Shown piece after piece: positions 1-6,054 of a DNA stretch of 6,270 nucleotides (positions within the stretch are counted from its first letter, which is position 1; every line of letters begins with the position of its first letter). Made by a program: the position numbers and the translations under genes. The stretch is taken from assembly GCA_947461335.1 (NCBI GenBank), contig CANHLB010000111.1, positions 1 to 6,270 of the forward strand, given 5' to 3'. Below the pieces are notes generated by a model. The model was not told where the DNA came from, made no database searches, and was given only the letters and a program-made list of their open reading frames with translations. This DNA is from Burkholderiaceae bacterium. GTDB taxonomy: Bacteria > Pseudomonadota > Gammaproteobacteria > Burkholderiales > Burkholderiaceae.

Positions 1-935
1 AAGAGTGTTGCAAATTGCTTTTCTAAGATCATCTTTGCAGTAGCACCAAAGCATTTGAGAACTGCACAACTATCAGCCTGTTTCAATGCATATCGTCTTG
101 CAGATAGTGCAATGGCAACAGCTGCAACCATCGCCGTTAACACTGCTATCAAGGATAGAAAGCGCTCTGCTCTCTCTAGGGTGTTACGCATAGCGGGCTG
201 AGCATTCTCTAAAGTTTCGACTCTTACCCCACGCAGCTTTTCTGATTCAATATAGGCCTTAGCCCAGCTTTCGTAAGATTGGGCCTGTTCATCAGTTCCT
301 GCCAACAATAGGCGGTAAGTCACTCTACTCCCCAACCCAATGAGATCTGTTGCTGGCAAATCATCAATCGACATCATGACTCGGGGTGCAAAGTTCATAA
401 AGCCAGCCCCTCGATCTATTTCCCGCTCTAGCACACCAGAAATCACAAATGTTTTTTTTCCGAGATTCATTTGATCGCCGATTTGGGCTCGCAAACTGGC
501 CAACATGACCGGATCTATCCATACTGTTCCAGATACTGGTGCGGCAGAAATATTGGGTGGGCTATTAGCCGTTTTAATCTGTAGAGCACCACGTAATGGA
601 TATAGCGAGCTCACAGCCTTTAATGCCGCTAGTTTACTTTGTGACCCTACTGTAGCCATCGTAGGAAAAACGATGGTTTGCGCAGTTTGTAATTGCCGAT
701 TTTGAGCTTCCGTGATGAAGCGCTGAGCTAAAGGCTGATCAGCAACAATTAATACATCAGCAGCGAGAAGCTGGCGAGCATCAAATTGAAAAGCTCTTTG
801 CATGCGGTCAGCCAAGAAGCTAACACTAGTTAAAGCAGTAACAGATAGTATTAAGGCTAAAAATAGCCAAGCCAGTTCGCTAGAGCGTAACTCCTGCTTA
901 AGACCCTTGAGAAGATTTGATAGAAAAAACTTCAA
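1..935 (-). CDS. ybbP: YbbP-type ABC transporter permease (FtsX/MacB-like), partial, C-terminus off the left edge
   Basis: Only the first 311 residues are in the window; full YbbP-type permeases run to roughly 800. This was read from the minus strand with a TTG start at 935-933. An in-frame TGA lies eight codons upstream (957-959), and no ATG or GTG lies between, so TTG is the only reasonable start that keeps the first membrane segment. The TTG overlaps the TGA of the SDR gene by 4 nt, which implies translational coupling. Residues 1-20 are basic and amphipathic, residues 21-42 form TM1, a large periplasmic (MacB_PCD-like) domain follows, and TM2 lies at about 259-279. After TM2 comes 'LKCFGATAKMIL', typical of the FtsX-domain start. 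In E. coli, YbbP works with the ATPase YbbA and is linked to the lysophospholipase TesA. No cognate ATPase is visible here; it may lie beyond the edge. The family call is firm, the substrate unknown. Confidence 0.85.
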   Translation of the reverse strand, partial: MKFFLSNLLKGLKQELRSSELAWLFLALILSVTALTSVSFLADRMQRAFQFDARQLLAADVLIVADQPLAQRFITEAQNRQLQTAQTIVFPTMATVGSQSKLAALKAVSSLYPLRGALQIKTANSPPNISAAPVSGTVWIDPVMLASLRAQIGDQMNLGKKTFVISGVLEREIDRGAGFMNFAPRVMMSIDDLPATDLIGLGSRVTYRLLLAGTDEQAQSYESWAKAYIESEKLRGVRVETLENAQPAMRNTLERAERFLSLIAVLTAMVAAVAIALSARRYALKQADSCAVLKCFGATAKMILEKQFATL

Positions 936-1717
936 ATCGCCTGAATCTGACCACCATCAACCCGCATGACAGTGCCAGTAATAAAAGAAGCGTTCTGACT
1001 TGCTAAAAAGGCGGCAGCATCACCATATTCCTTTGGATCACCATAGCGTCCCATGGGAATTTGTCGAATACTGGCCTTCACTACCTCTTCATAGCTTGTA
1101 CCTTCTCGCTTTGCCCTAGCTTCATCAAGTTGGCGTAGACGCGCAGTAGATATACGCCCTGGCATGATGATATTAACGGTAATGCCTTCATTAGCAACTT
1201 CTGCAGCTAAGGTTTTTGACCAAGCTAATAAAGCAGCGCGTAAGGTATTTGAAATCGCTAAATTTTTAATTGGGGCAATTGCACCTGAAGTAGTGCTAGT
1301 AATGATCCGGCCCCACTGACGTTGACGCATGCCAGGCAAAACACGATCAGTGATTGAAATTAATGACAGCACCATTTCATTAAAGCTTTTTTGCCAGAGT
1401 GCAGGATCTTGTCCAGCAGCAAGGGTTGGAGGTGGGCCACCAGTATTATTGATGAGGATATCAATTGAGCCTAATTCCTTTTCAACCTTTGAGACTAGGT
1501 CATCAATCACTGTAGGATCAGCGAGATCCCAATGCAGGGCAAGTGCAACTCCGCCCGCTGCCTCAATCATGGCAACCGATTCCTTTAATCCCTCTTGACT
1601 GCGTCCTGTCACTGCAACCTTAACACCTTCACGAGCTAAAGATACAGCCATTGCCTGACCTAAGCCTCTGCTAGATGCCATCACCAAAGCGACTTTGCCT
1701 TTAATGCCTAAATCCAT
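932..1717 (-). CDS. SDR-family protein with degenerate active site (BKR-like)
   Basis: This 261-residue protein has a Rossmann short-chain dehydrogenase fold. The start is the ATG at 1717, because GGAGG sits 5 nt upstream; a TTG four codons earlier (1729) overlaps that ribosome site and is not credible. The nucleotide-binding loop at residues 13-20 reads MASSRGLG, where TGxSRGLG is usual, so the leading Thr-Gly is lost. NNTG at 90-93 replaces NNAG. Where YxxxK is expected there is SNTLR (156-160), so the catalytic Tyr is Ser and the Lys is Arg; the expected catalytic Ser region is Thr-rich (140-144). PG at 186-187 and the C-terminal VDGG are normal. This pattern matches the known subgroup of 3-oxoacyl-ACP-reductase-like SDRs with an imperfect catalytic tetrad, so it is probably a conserved variant, not a decaying gene. 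Activity and substrate are unknown. It lies between the auxiliary lipoprotein gene (25-nt gap) and the YbbP-type permease (4-nt overlap). Confidence 0.92.
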   Translation of the reverse strand: MDLGIKGKVALVMASSRGLGQAMAVSLAREGVKVAVTGRSQEGLKESVAMIEAAGGVALALHWDLADPTVIDDLVSKVEKELGSIDILINNTGGPPPTLAAGQDPALWQKSFNEMVLSLISITDRVLPGMRQRQWGRIITSTTSGAIAPIKNLAISNTLRAALLAWSKTLAAEVANEGITVNIIMPGRISTARLRQLDEARAKREGTSYEEVVKASIRQIPMGRYGDPKEYGDAAAFLASQNASFITGTVMRVDGGQIQAI

Positions 1718-1722
1718 GTCTA

Positions 1723-1727
1723 CCTCC
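1723..1727 (-). promoter_or_regulatory. Shine-Dalgarno of the SDR gene
   Basis: GGAGG on the minus strand with a 5-nt spacer to the ATG at 1717. It decides the start of the SDR gene against the TTG at 1729. It is the strongest ribosome site in the cluster and serves the only adjacent pair in the minus-strand series that does not overlap, so this gene may be translated independently of the lipoprotein before it. Confidence 0.85.
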
Positions 1728-1742
1728 AAACATTTATTTTTA

Positions 1743-2369
1743 TTATCGCCCTAGGGGCTTTGGTAAATTCGCAGCGTACCGATAAAGTTGAGCTTCATAC
1801 TCTTTGAAAATTTCAGCTAGCGCCTGCTGTTGGCCCAAAATAAGCGCCTCTGGTGTATTGTTTGTGAGTGCAATACGCTTGGTATATCGATTTGAACCAA
1901 TTAAGGGATTACCTTTTCCATTAGTACTGACGCTTAAGAAAAATTCAACACTGACAACTGCCTCAGGTCTGCTGCGATAGTCACCATAAAACTCACTCAC
2001 AATGGTTTGCAATGTGAAATCAGGGAAAAAGCTCGTATTTTGCCCAACGGTCGCAGAAAATATATTAGCTTGATTGAGCCACTGCTGCTCAGCACTCGCA
2101 ATCATTTCTGAAGGTAAGACTGTGTAGACGTTATAAAAGTCTTTTTCAAAACGTTGATCACCGAGACGGTAAACCAAGGACTTGCCGTCATAAGGTGATG
2201 TCACGGCAACTGTGCCGATTTTTAATATGTAATCTGAACGGGGTTTTAATGCCTGACCAGACCGCTCAGGCAGAACCGTCCAGTTCGTTGGTCCAACAGG
2301 TGCTCGGGTTGGCAAGGCACATGAAATTAAGCCCAAAATTACCGCAGAAAGTAGAATTCGCTTCATCAT
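1743..2369 (-). CDS. ABC-type transport auxiliary lipoprotein (PqiC-like, ABC_trans_aux family)
   Basis: This is a 208-residue predicted lipoprotein. The signal peptide has Lys-Arg at 3-4, a hydrophobic stretch at 5-15 and a lipobox LISC with Cys17 as the lipidation site. Residue 18 is Ala, not Asp, so outer-membrane sorting by the Lol system is expected. The mature part has the layout of the ABC_trans_aux/PqiC family: a beta-rich start (ILKIGTVAVTSP, 48-59), the LVYR segment with the following acidic/aromatic stretch (65-83), then a helix with SEMIASAEQQWL (87-98). In the Pqi system PqiC is the outer-membrane lipoprotein partner of the MCE protein PqiB, and this gene directly follows an MCE gene. 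The start ATG at 2369 overlaps the MCE stop as ATGA, with GGAG 7 nt upstream (2377-2380). A second ATG at 2366 would also work and removes one residue. The family is fairly sure; the exact role is inferred. Confidence 0.87.
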   Translation of the reverse strand: MMKRILLSAVILGLISCALPTRAPVGPTNWTVLPERSGQALKPRSDYILKIGTVAVTSPYDGKSLVYRLGDQRFEKDFYNVYTVLPSEMIASAEQQWLNQANIFSATVGQNTSFFPDFTLQTIVSEFYGDYRSRPEAVVSVEFFLSVSTNGKGNPLIGSNRYTKRIALTNNTPEALILGQQQALAEIFKEYEAQLYRYAANLPKPLGR

Positions 2370-3298
2370 TTTTGAGCTCCAGAATTTCCTTGGCTACCAT
2401 TCATAGGTAGCACTATTTTTGGAGGAGGTTCACTCCAAATTAAGCTTGATGGGGATTGGCTAGCAATGCGACTAAATTCATTAATGTTCTCGCTAGCTTG
2501 CTTGAGATTTTCAATAGTGGCGCTGGTATCCCCCTGAATGCTAGCTATGGTTTGACGTAAATCGACCATTGTTCCAACCAATTGACGCATGAGGACTTCT
2601 AACTCACCCTTCTCTGTCACCTTAGCAATCCGGTCCATGATGATATTCATGTCTTTAATGGATCGAGTAAGACCCTCATTACCTTTTCCATCACCAGCCA
2701 TCAAAGTATTGAGATTTCCTAATAAATCATCAAAGCGCTTTTTCGTAGCCTCTACATCCATATGATTAAAGGTGCTAACTAACTTCTGTATGCCGGAAAT
2801 AATTTCATCGGCTTGACTGGGAAGAGATGGAATCACAGGATCAAGAGGCTCCCAACTATAGGGTAAGGATTCATAATCTGCTGCGCTTGGAGCAAAATCA
2901 AACTCAACGTAATTGACGCCAGTAATACCCATTGACTTAACCCGAGCTCGCAGATTGTTTTTGACAAAGTCCATAATCTGCTCCTCAGTTACCTTGTCAC
3001 CAAAAATCTGCATCCTCACTACGACATACTGTTTTCTTTTTTCAAATGGCACATCTTTCTCATAGAGGTCGCCAGATAAGCCAATAAAAGTGACCTGCCC
3101 TATTTTCACACCTCTAAAGCGAACTGAAGCACCAGTATCTAAGCCTGTTACAGACTGCTTTAAGTATGTCTCAAGCAGGAAAGAGGATTTAAAGAGTTGG
3201 CCTGATCCAAATATGAGAATTACAGCAATCAATACCCCGATTGCAGCAAGCACAAAAGCGCCTAAACGAAAATAATTGGGATTTGAGTTATTGCTCAT
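2366..3298 (-). CDS. mlaD: MlaD-family MCE protein with long C-terminal helical region
   Basis: This 310-residue protein is anchored in the inner membrane by one N-terminal TM segment (about 11-31) and has one MCE domain (about 38-136), including VTGLDTGASVRFRGVKIGQV at 50-69, the family hallmark. MCE proteins assemble into hexameric rings that carry lipids across the periplasm. E. coli MlaD is about 180 residues. Here a further 150 or so residues (160-282) look helical and coiled-coil-like, rich in Leu/Ile/Met heptads, followed by a Pro-rich tail with 'PSSLIWSEPPPK' (283-294), a motif type often seen near the end of MCE proteins. The start overlaps the ATPase stop by 4 nt (ATGA), with AAGGA about 6 nt upstream. 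It sits between the ATPase and the auxiliary lipoprotein genes, as expected for the periplasmic link of the same transporter. The symbol marks the family, not proven orthology to E. coli mlaD. Confidence 0.93.
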   Translation of the reverse strand: MSNNSNPNYFRLGAFVLAAIGVLIAVILIFGSGQLFKSSFLLETYLKQSVTGLDTGASVRFRGVKIGQVTFIGLSGDLYEKDVPFEKRKQYVVVRMQIFGDKVTEEQIMDFVKNNLRARVKSMGITGVNYVEFDFAPSAADYESLPYSWEPLDPVIPSLPSQADEIISGIQKLVSTFNHMDVEATKKRFDDLLGNLNTLMAGDGKGNEGLTRSIKDMNIIMDRIAKVTEKGELEVLMRQLVGTMVDLRQTIASIQGDTSATIENLKQASENINEFSRIASQSPSSLIWSEPPPKIVLPMNGSQGNSGAQK

Positions 3299-4071
3299 GC
3301 TGCGTCCTTGCTCATAATGCGATTAAAGAATTGGTGTACTCGAGGATCTTTGCTAGTATCTCTCAAGACCTTTGGGTCACCCTCAGCAATGATGCCTTTG
3401 GCGCCCTTGTCCAACATAATGACTTTGTCAGCAATCGCATAGATACTGGCAAGCTCATGCGACACAATCACAAAAGTAATGCCTAGATTTTTTGATAAGT
3501 CTAGGATGGTGCTGTCTAAATCGGCTGAGGTAATTGGGTCTAGGCCTGCTGATGGTTCATCTAAAAAAAGAATTTGTGGATCTAGGGCCATAGCTCTGGC
3601 AATAGCTGCACGCTTTTGCATGCCACCGCTGATTTCACTAGGCATATAAGACTCATATGGCAGTAATCCAACCAGATCAAGCTTGCAACGCGCAAGCAAA
3701 TTCATCTGATCCTCTGTAAGGTCGGTGTACTCCTGCATAAATAAAGTCACGTTATCTAAGAGATTCATCGAACCAAATAAAGCACCCTGCTGATACATCA
3801 CACCAAAGCTGGTCATAATTTTTTGACGCTCCGAACCCTGAGCGGTAGTAATGTTTTGCCCTTCAATCAGGACATCTCCACCTAAGGGTTGATAGAGACC
3901 AAAGAGATTTTTGAGTAAACTGGATTTACCGCAGCCAGATCCACCCAAAATAACAAATATTTCTCCGTTATTGACTGTGAAATTGAGGTCTTTCATCAGG
4001 ACTGTTGTGCCATAGCCCACGGTGAGGTCTTTGACCTCAATTGCATAATTAGTGTTGTTTGGCGCATCCAT
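3295..4071 (-). CDS. mlaF: MlaF-type ABC transporter ATPase
   Basis: This is a complete 258-residue nucleotide-binding subunit. Walker A is GGSGCGKS (43-50), the Q-loop is at YQQ (93-95), the signature is ISGGM (147-151, with the MQKR continuation typical of the MlaF/Mkl group), Walker B is ILFLDEP (167-173), the D-loop is SAGLDP (174-179) and the switch His is H205 in VSHE. All ATP-hydrolysis residues are present. The C-terminal extension after about 230 (GDPKVLRDTSKDPRVHQFF) matches the MlaF type, where it helps dimerisation and contacts with the STAS subunit. It powers lipid movement through the MlaE-type permease. The ATG at 4071 shares its A with the permease stop (TGATG), so the two are translationally coupled; only a weak GGGA lies upstream. 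The symbol is by family. Confidence 0.95.
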   Translation of the reverse strand: MDAPNNTNYAIEVKDLTVGYGTTVLMKDLNFTVNNGEIFVILGGSGCGKSSLLKNLFGLYQPLGGDVLIEGQNITTAQGSERQKIMTSFGVMYQQGALFGSMNLLDNVTLFMQEYTDLTEDQMNLLARCKLDLVGLLPYESYMPSEISGGMQKRAAIARAMALDPQILFLDEPSAGLDPITSADLDSTILDLSKNLGITFVIVSHELASIYAIADKVIMLDKGAKGIIAEGDPKVLRDTSKDPRVHQFFNRIMSKDAA

Positions 4072-5237
4072 CAGAATCCCGTTTTATAGGAGATAAAGGC
4101 AAAAATACCGTCTACCAAAACAATCATCACGATACTGCTCACTACAGCACGGGTAGCAGAAATACCCACTGCCGCAGCTCCTGTACCAGTTTGCATCCCG
4201 CGCAAGCAACCTACTGCCGAAACTACTACACCAAATAGGGTGGCTTTAACTAAGCCAGAAAAAATGTCTTCGAGGCTTACTGCCGCTAGCATGCCGTTAT
4301 AAAAATTAATAAATGGAATACCATAAGCTAGCATCGTAATCATCGAAGCAAAGATGCTTACGATATCGGCAAAGATTGTCAAAATGGGCATGACTAAAAT
4401 TCCTGCAAGTACCCGCGGCACTACCAGAAAACGAATTGGGCTCAGCCCCCCGCTTACCAATGCATCTACTTCGCTATTGACCGTCATCGTGCCAATCTCT
4501 GCGGCAAATGCGGCAGATGAGCGACCAGCAAGCAAGATGGCAGTAATCAACGGCCCCATTTCACGGACAATACCAAGCGCTGCTAGAGGGCCAACAAAAG
4601 AGACTGCCCCAAATTGCTTCATACCAATGGCGGCCTGAAAAGACAAAATCACCCCAATCAAAAAGGAGACTAAGCCCACAATTGGCAATGCAGCTATACC
4701 AGCCTGGACCGCAGTATCGACAAAATCACCCCAGCGCACTTCTTTTGGGTTCCGTAAAGACCAGAACAGATCAGCAGCTAGGTGACCTGTGAAACTGATC
4801 AGCCCTTTTGCATCCTCTATTAAGTTTTGTGTTGCCATCCCAGTGCTAACTACAAAACTACGCTGAGGTTTTACTACCGGGCTTGGAAATAAATTGACGA
4901 TTGGGTCGAATTCTTTTAACAATGGCTGGTATCGGGGATCCAAACCAAGCAAATCAAACTTGCCGCCAGCTTTCTGTTGTGCTTCTTCAACACCAATCAA
5001 AAATGCTATTCCAGCTCCGTCCAATTTGGCAACCTGAGATGCATCAAATGTGAGGGAATGATTGCCTGAAGCGTTTTGCAGCCAGGCATCTTGTTGAGCG
5101 CGAACCTGTGTCCAGGTATTGGCCAATGAATATACGTCTACCTTTCCACTGAGAATCACTTTTGCATTCTCTGCATCAATAGCCACCCATTTTGCAACGG
5201 GCGATCCTTCGCTAGGAGAGTCTGTGATGGTTGGCAT
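4071..5237 (-). CDS. mlaE: MlaE-family permease with N-terminal STAS domain (MlaB-MlaE fusion)
   Basis: This is a 388-residue inner-membrane protein. Residues about 17-118 form a STAS domain (the MlaB-type fold), with the switch region at LDGAGIAFL (72-80). Residues about 145-388 form the MlaE permease with about five to six membrane segments and the conserved stretch REMGPLITAILLAGRSSAAF (225-244), followed by EIGTM. E. coli MlaE is about 260 residues and has a separate MlaB; here both are one chain, a known arrangement in many Gram-negatives. The STAS site that is Thr52 in E. coli MlaB (DTAG) is Gly74 here (DGAG). The ATG at 5237 is the only sensible start: an in-frame TGA lies four codons upstream with no start codon between. 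There is no clear Shine-Dalgarno. This is the first gene of the cluster. Confidence 0.94.
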   Translation of the reverse strand: MPTITDSPSEGSPVAKWVAIDAENAKVILSGKVDVYSLANTWTQVRAQQDAWLQNASGNHSLTFDASQVAKLDGAGIAFLIGVEEAQQKAGGKFDLLGLDPRYQPLLKEFDPIVNLFPSPVVKPQRSFVVSTGMATQNLIEDAKGLISFTGHLAADLFWSLRNPKEVRWGDFVDTAVQAGIAALPIVGLVSFLIGVILSFQAAIGMKQFGAVSFVGPLAALGIVREMGPLITAILLAGRSSAAFAAEIGTMTVNSEVDALVSGGLSPIRFLVVPRVLAGILVMPILTIFADIVSIFASMITMLAYGIPFINFYNGMLAAVSLEDIFSGLVKATLFGVVVSAVGCLRGMQTGTGAAAVGISATRAVVSSIVMIVLVDGIFAFISYKTGF

Positions 5238-5288
5238 TATTAAAAATCAGGGTCCGGAAGTATTAAGAACTTATCAATGGTTACAACT

Positions 5289-5317
5289 ATTATTAATATT
5301 ACATAAATTACTGTTTT
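5289..5317 (-). promoter_or_regulatory. Possible sigma70 promoter for the mla-like operon
   Basis: In the AT-rich 180-bp leader upstream of the STAS-MlaE gene, the minus strand has AATAAT (5289-5294, five of six to TATAAT) and AAAACA (5312-5317, three of six to TTGACA) separated by 17 nt. Transcription would start near 5282, giving a leader of about 45 nt. The match at -35 is weak and the region is AT-rich enough to give chance hits, for example TAATAT slightly upstream, so this is only the best candidate. A promoter is needed somewhere here because a terminator lies upstream at 5418-5441. Confidence 0.3.
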
Positions 5318-5409
5318 GACTAAAACCTGCCTAAACATCAAAAACGGTCTATTTGATAGGAAAAACGGGTATTGCCCAACTATAAGGGATCTTCATGAAA
5401 ATAAGGAGA

Positions 5410-5441
5410 AATGAAAAAGGCCTAGTTTGTTAACTAGGCCT
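5410..5441 (-). terminator. Intrinsic terminator of the tRNA-Arg transcript
   Basis: A perfect 10-bp inverted repeat, AGGCCTAGTT / AACTAGGCCT (5418-5427 and 5432-5441), surrounds a 4-nt loop. On the minus strand it is followed at once by TTTTTCATTT, a U-rich tail. On the plus strand there is no T tract after the stem, so it acts in the minus direction only. It begins 9 nt past the tRNA CCA end and separates the tRNA from the mla-like operon about 170 bp downstream. Confidence 0.9.
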
Positions 5442-5450
5442 CAAATGAGA

Positions 5451-5527
5451 TGGTGCGGCTGGCAGGAATTGAACCCACGACCCCTTGGTTCGTAGCCAAG
5501 TACTCTATCCAGCTGAGCTACAGCCGC
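5451..5527 (-). tRNA. tRNA-Arg (anticodon ACG)
   Basis: This is a complete 77-nt tRNA with an encoded CCA end (5451-5453) and discriminator A (5454). The acceptor stem is GCGGCTG/CAGCCGC. The D arm contains AGCTCAGCTGGATAGAGT. The anticodon stem is CTTGG/CCAAG with loop CTACGAA, so the anticodon is ACG (5491-5493). The T loop is TTCAATT; the T stem GTGGG/CCTGC contains two G-T wobble pairs. It reads CGN arginine codons, and A34 is expected to be changed to inosine by TadA. It is a single tRNA unit, with a terminator just after it and its promoter overlapping the start of the divergent greB gene. Confidence 0.97.
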
Positions 5528-5533
5528 AACATC

Positions 5534-5546
5534 CATAATTATGCCA
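5534..5546. promoter_or_regulatory. Palindromic -10 element shared by tRNA-Arg (minus) and greB (plus)
   Basis: CATAATTATG (5534-5543) is a perfect palindrome and gives CATAAT, five of six to TATAAT, on both strands. On the minus strand it is preceded by TGG (5544-5546), making an extended -10 (TGGCATAAT); transcription would start near 5531, a few bases before the tRNA 5' end. On the plus strand the start would fall near 5546, the A of the greB ATG. I see no good -35 hexamer in either direction (best about three of six). The element is seen; its promoter role is inferred from position. Confidence 0.5.
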
Positions 5547-6049
5547 TGGAAGAGAAAAACTACATCACCCCCGCTGGGCATGAACGCATCAAAACTGAGC
5601 TTCTACAGCTTTTAAACCAGGATCGGCCCGAGGTGGTTAAGGTTGTGCACTGGGCCGCCTCTAACGGTGATCGTTCGGAAAATGGTGACTATATCTATGG
5701 AAAAAAGCGTTTACGGGAAATTGATCGCAGAATTCGCTTTCTGAATCAGCGTCTCGAATTTGCTGTGGTTGTCGATAACTCAGCTCGTAAATCTGGCGAG
5801 TCCGACGCCGAACAAATCTTCTTTGGTGCCTCTGTGACCTACGCCAGCTTAAATGGAGTAAACGCCGGAAAAGAGATCATGATTACCATCGTTGGGGTTG
5901 ATGAAGTCGATCTGGAGAAGGGTCATGTCAGCTGGGTATCACCTATTGCAAAAGCGCTTATTAAGGCAAGATTGGGTGATTGCGTTGTCATACAGACACC
6001 AACTGGTCCGTCTGAAATTGAAATTCTGAAGGTTCAATACCTTTTCTGA
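5546..6049 (+). CDS. greB: Transcript cleavage factor GreB
   Basis: This 167-residue protein binds in the RNA polymerase secondary channel and stimulates cleavage of backtracked RNA. The N-terminal coiled coil is at about 5-77, opening with NYITPAGHERIK. The tip motif NGDRSENGDYIYGKKRLREI (40-59) has the acidic Asp42 and Glu45 that coordinate catalytic magnesium. The motif DYIYGKKRLREIDRR is typical of GreB and separates it from GreA. The C-terminal FKBP-like domain is about 84-165. The frame is open back to 5450, but that stretch is only the antisense of the tRNA, so the start is the ATG at 5546, just before the conserved N-terminus. No Shine-Dalgarno is visible; another ATG at 5541 is out of frame. 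It is divergent from tRNA-Arg by 18 bp and convergent with spoT by 5 bp. Confidence 0.96.
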   Translation: MEEKNYITPAGHERIKTELLQLLNQDRPEVVKVVHWAASNGDRSENGDYIYGKKRLREIDRRIRFLNQRLEFAVVVDNSARKSGESDAEQIFFGASVTYASLNGVNAGKEIMITIVGVDEVDLEKGHVSWVSPIAKALIKARLGDCVVIQTPTGPSEIEILKVQYLF

Positions 6050-6054
6050 GAGTC

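Noticed and set aside
505..705. 66-codon plus-strand open frame
   Set aside because: It lies inside the YbbP-type permease gene on the other strand, resembles no family I know and has no ribosome site. The same holds for plus-strand frames at 1329-1598, 2195-2410, 3090-3275, 3241-3486, 4354-4638 and 5119-5319.
1718..1729. TTG start for the SDR gene, four codons before the ATG
   Set aside because: The codons overlap the GGAGG ribosome site that serves the ATG at 1717.
5403..5425. AAGGAG followed by ATG and a four-codon frame (MKKA, stop) on the plus strand
   Set aside because: The A/G-rich stretch is the complement of the terminator U tail and the stop falls in the stem, so it is probably chance. 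A leader-peptide role has no gene downstream to act on.
5451..5527. tRNA-Arg as an attachment site for an integrated element
   Set aside because: There is no integrase and no repeat of the tRNA 3' end in the window, and the flanking genes are ordinary chromosomal ones.
5450..5545. In-frame extension of greB by 32 residues upstream, beginning MVRLAGIEPTTPWF
   Set aside because: It is the antisense translation of the tRNA-Arg gene, a well-known source of false N-termini. The conserved GreB N-terminus begins right after the ATG at 5546.
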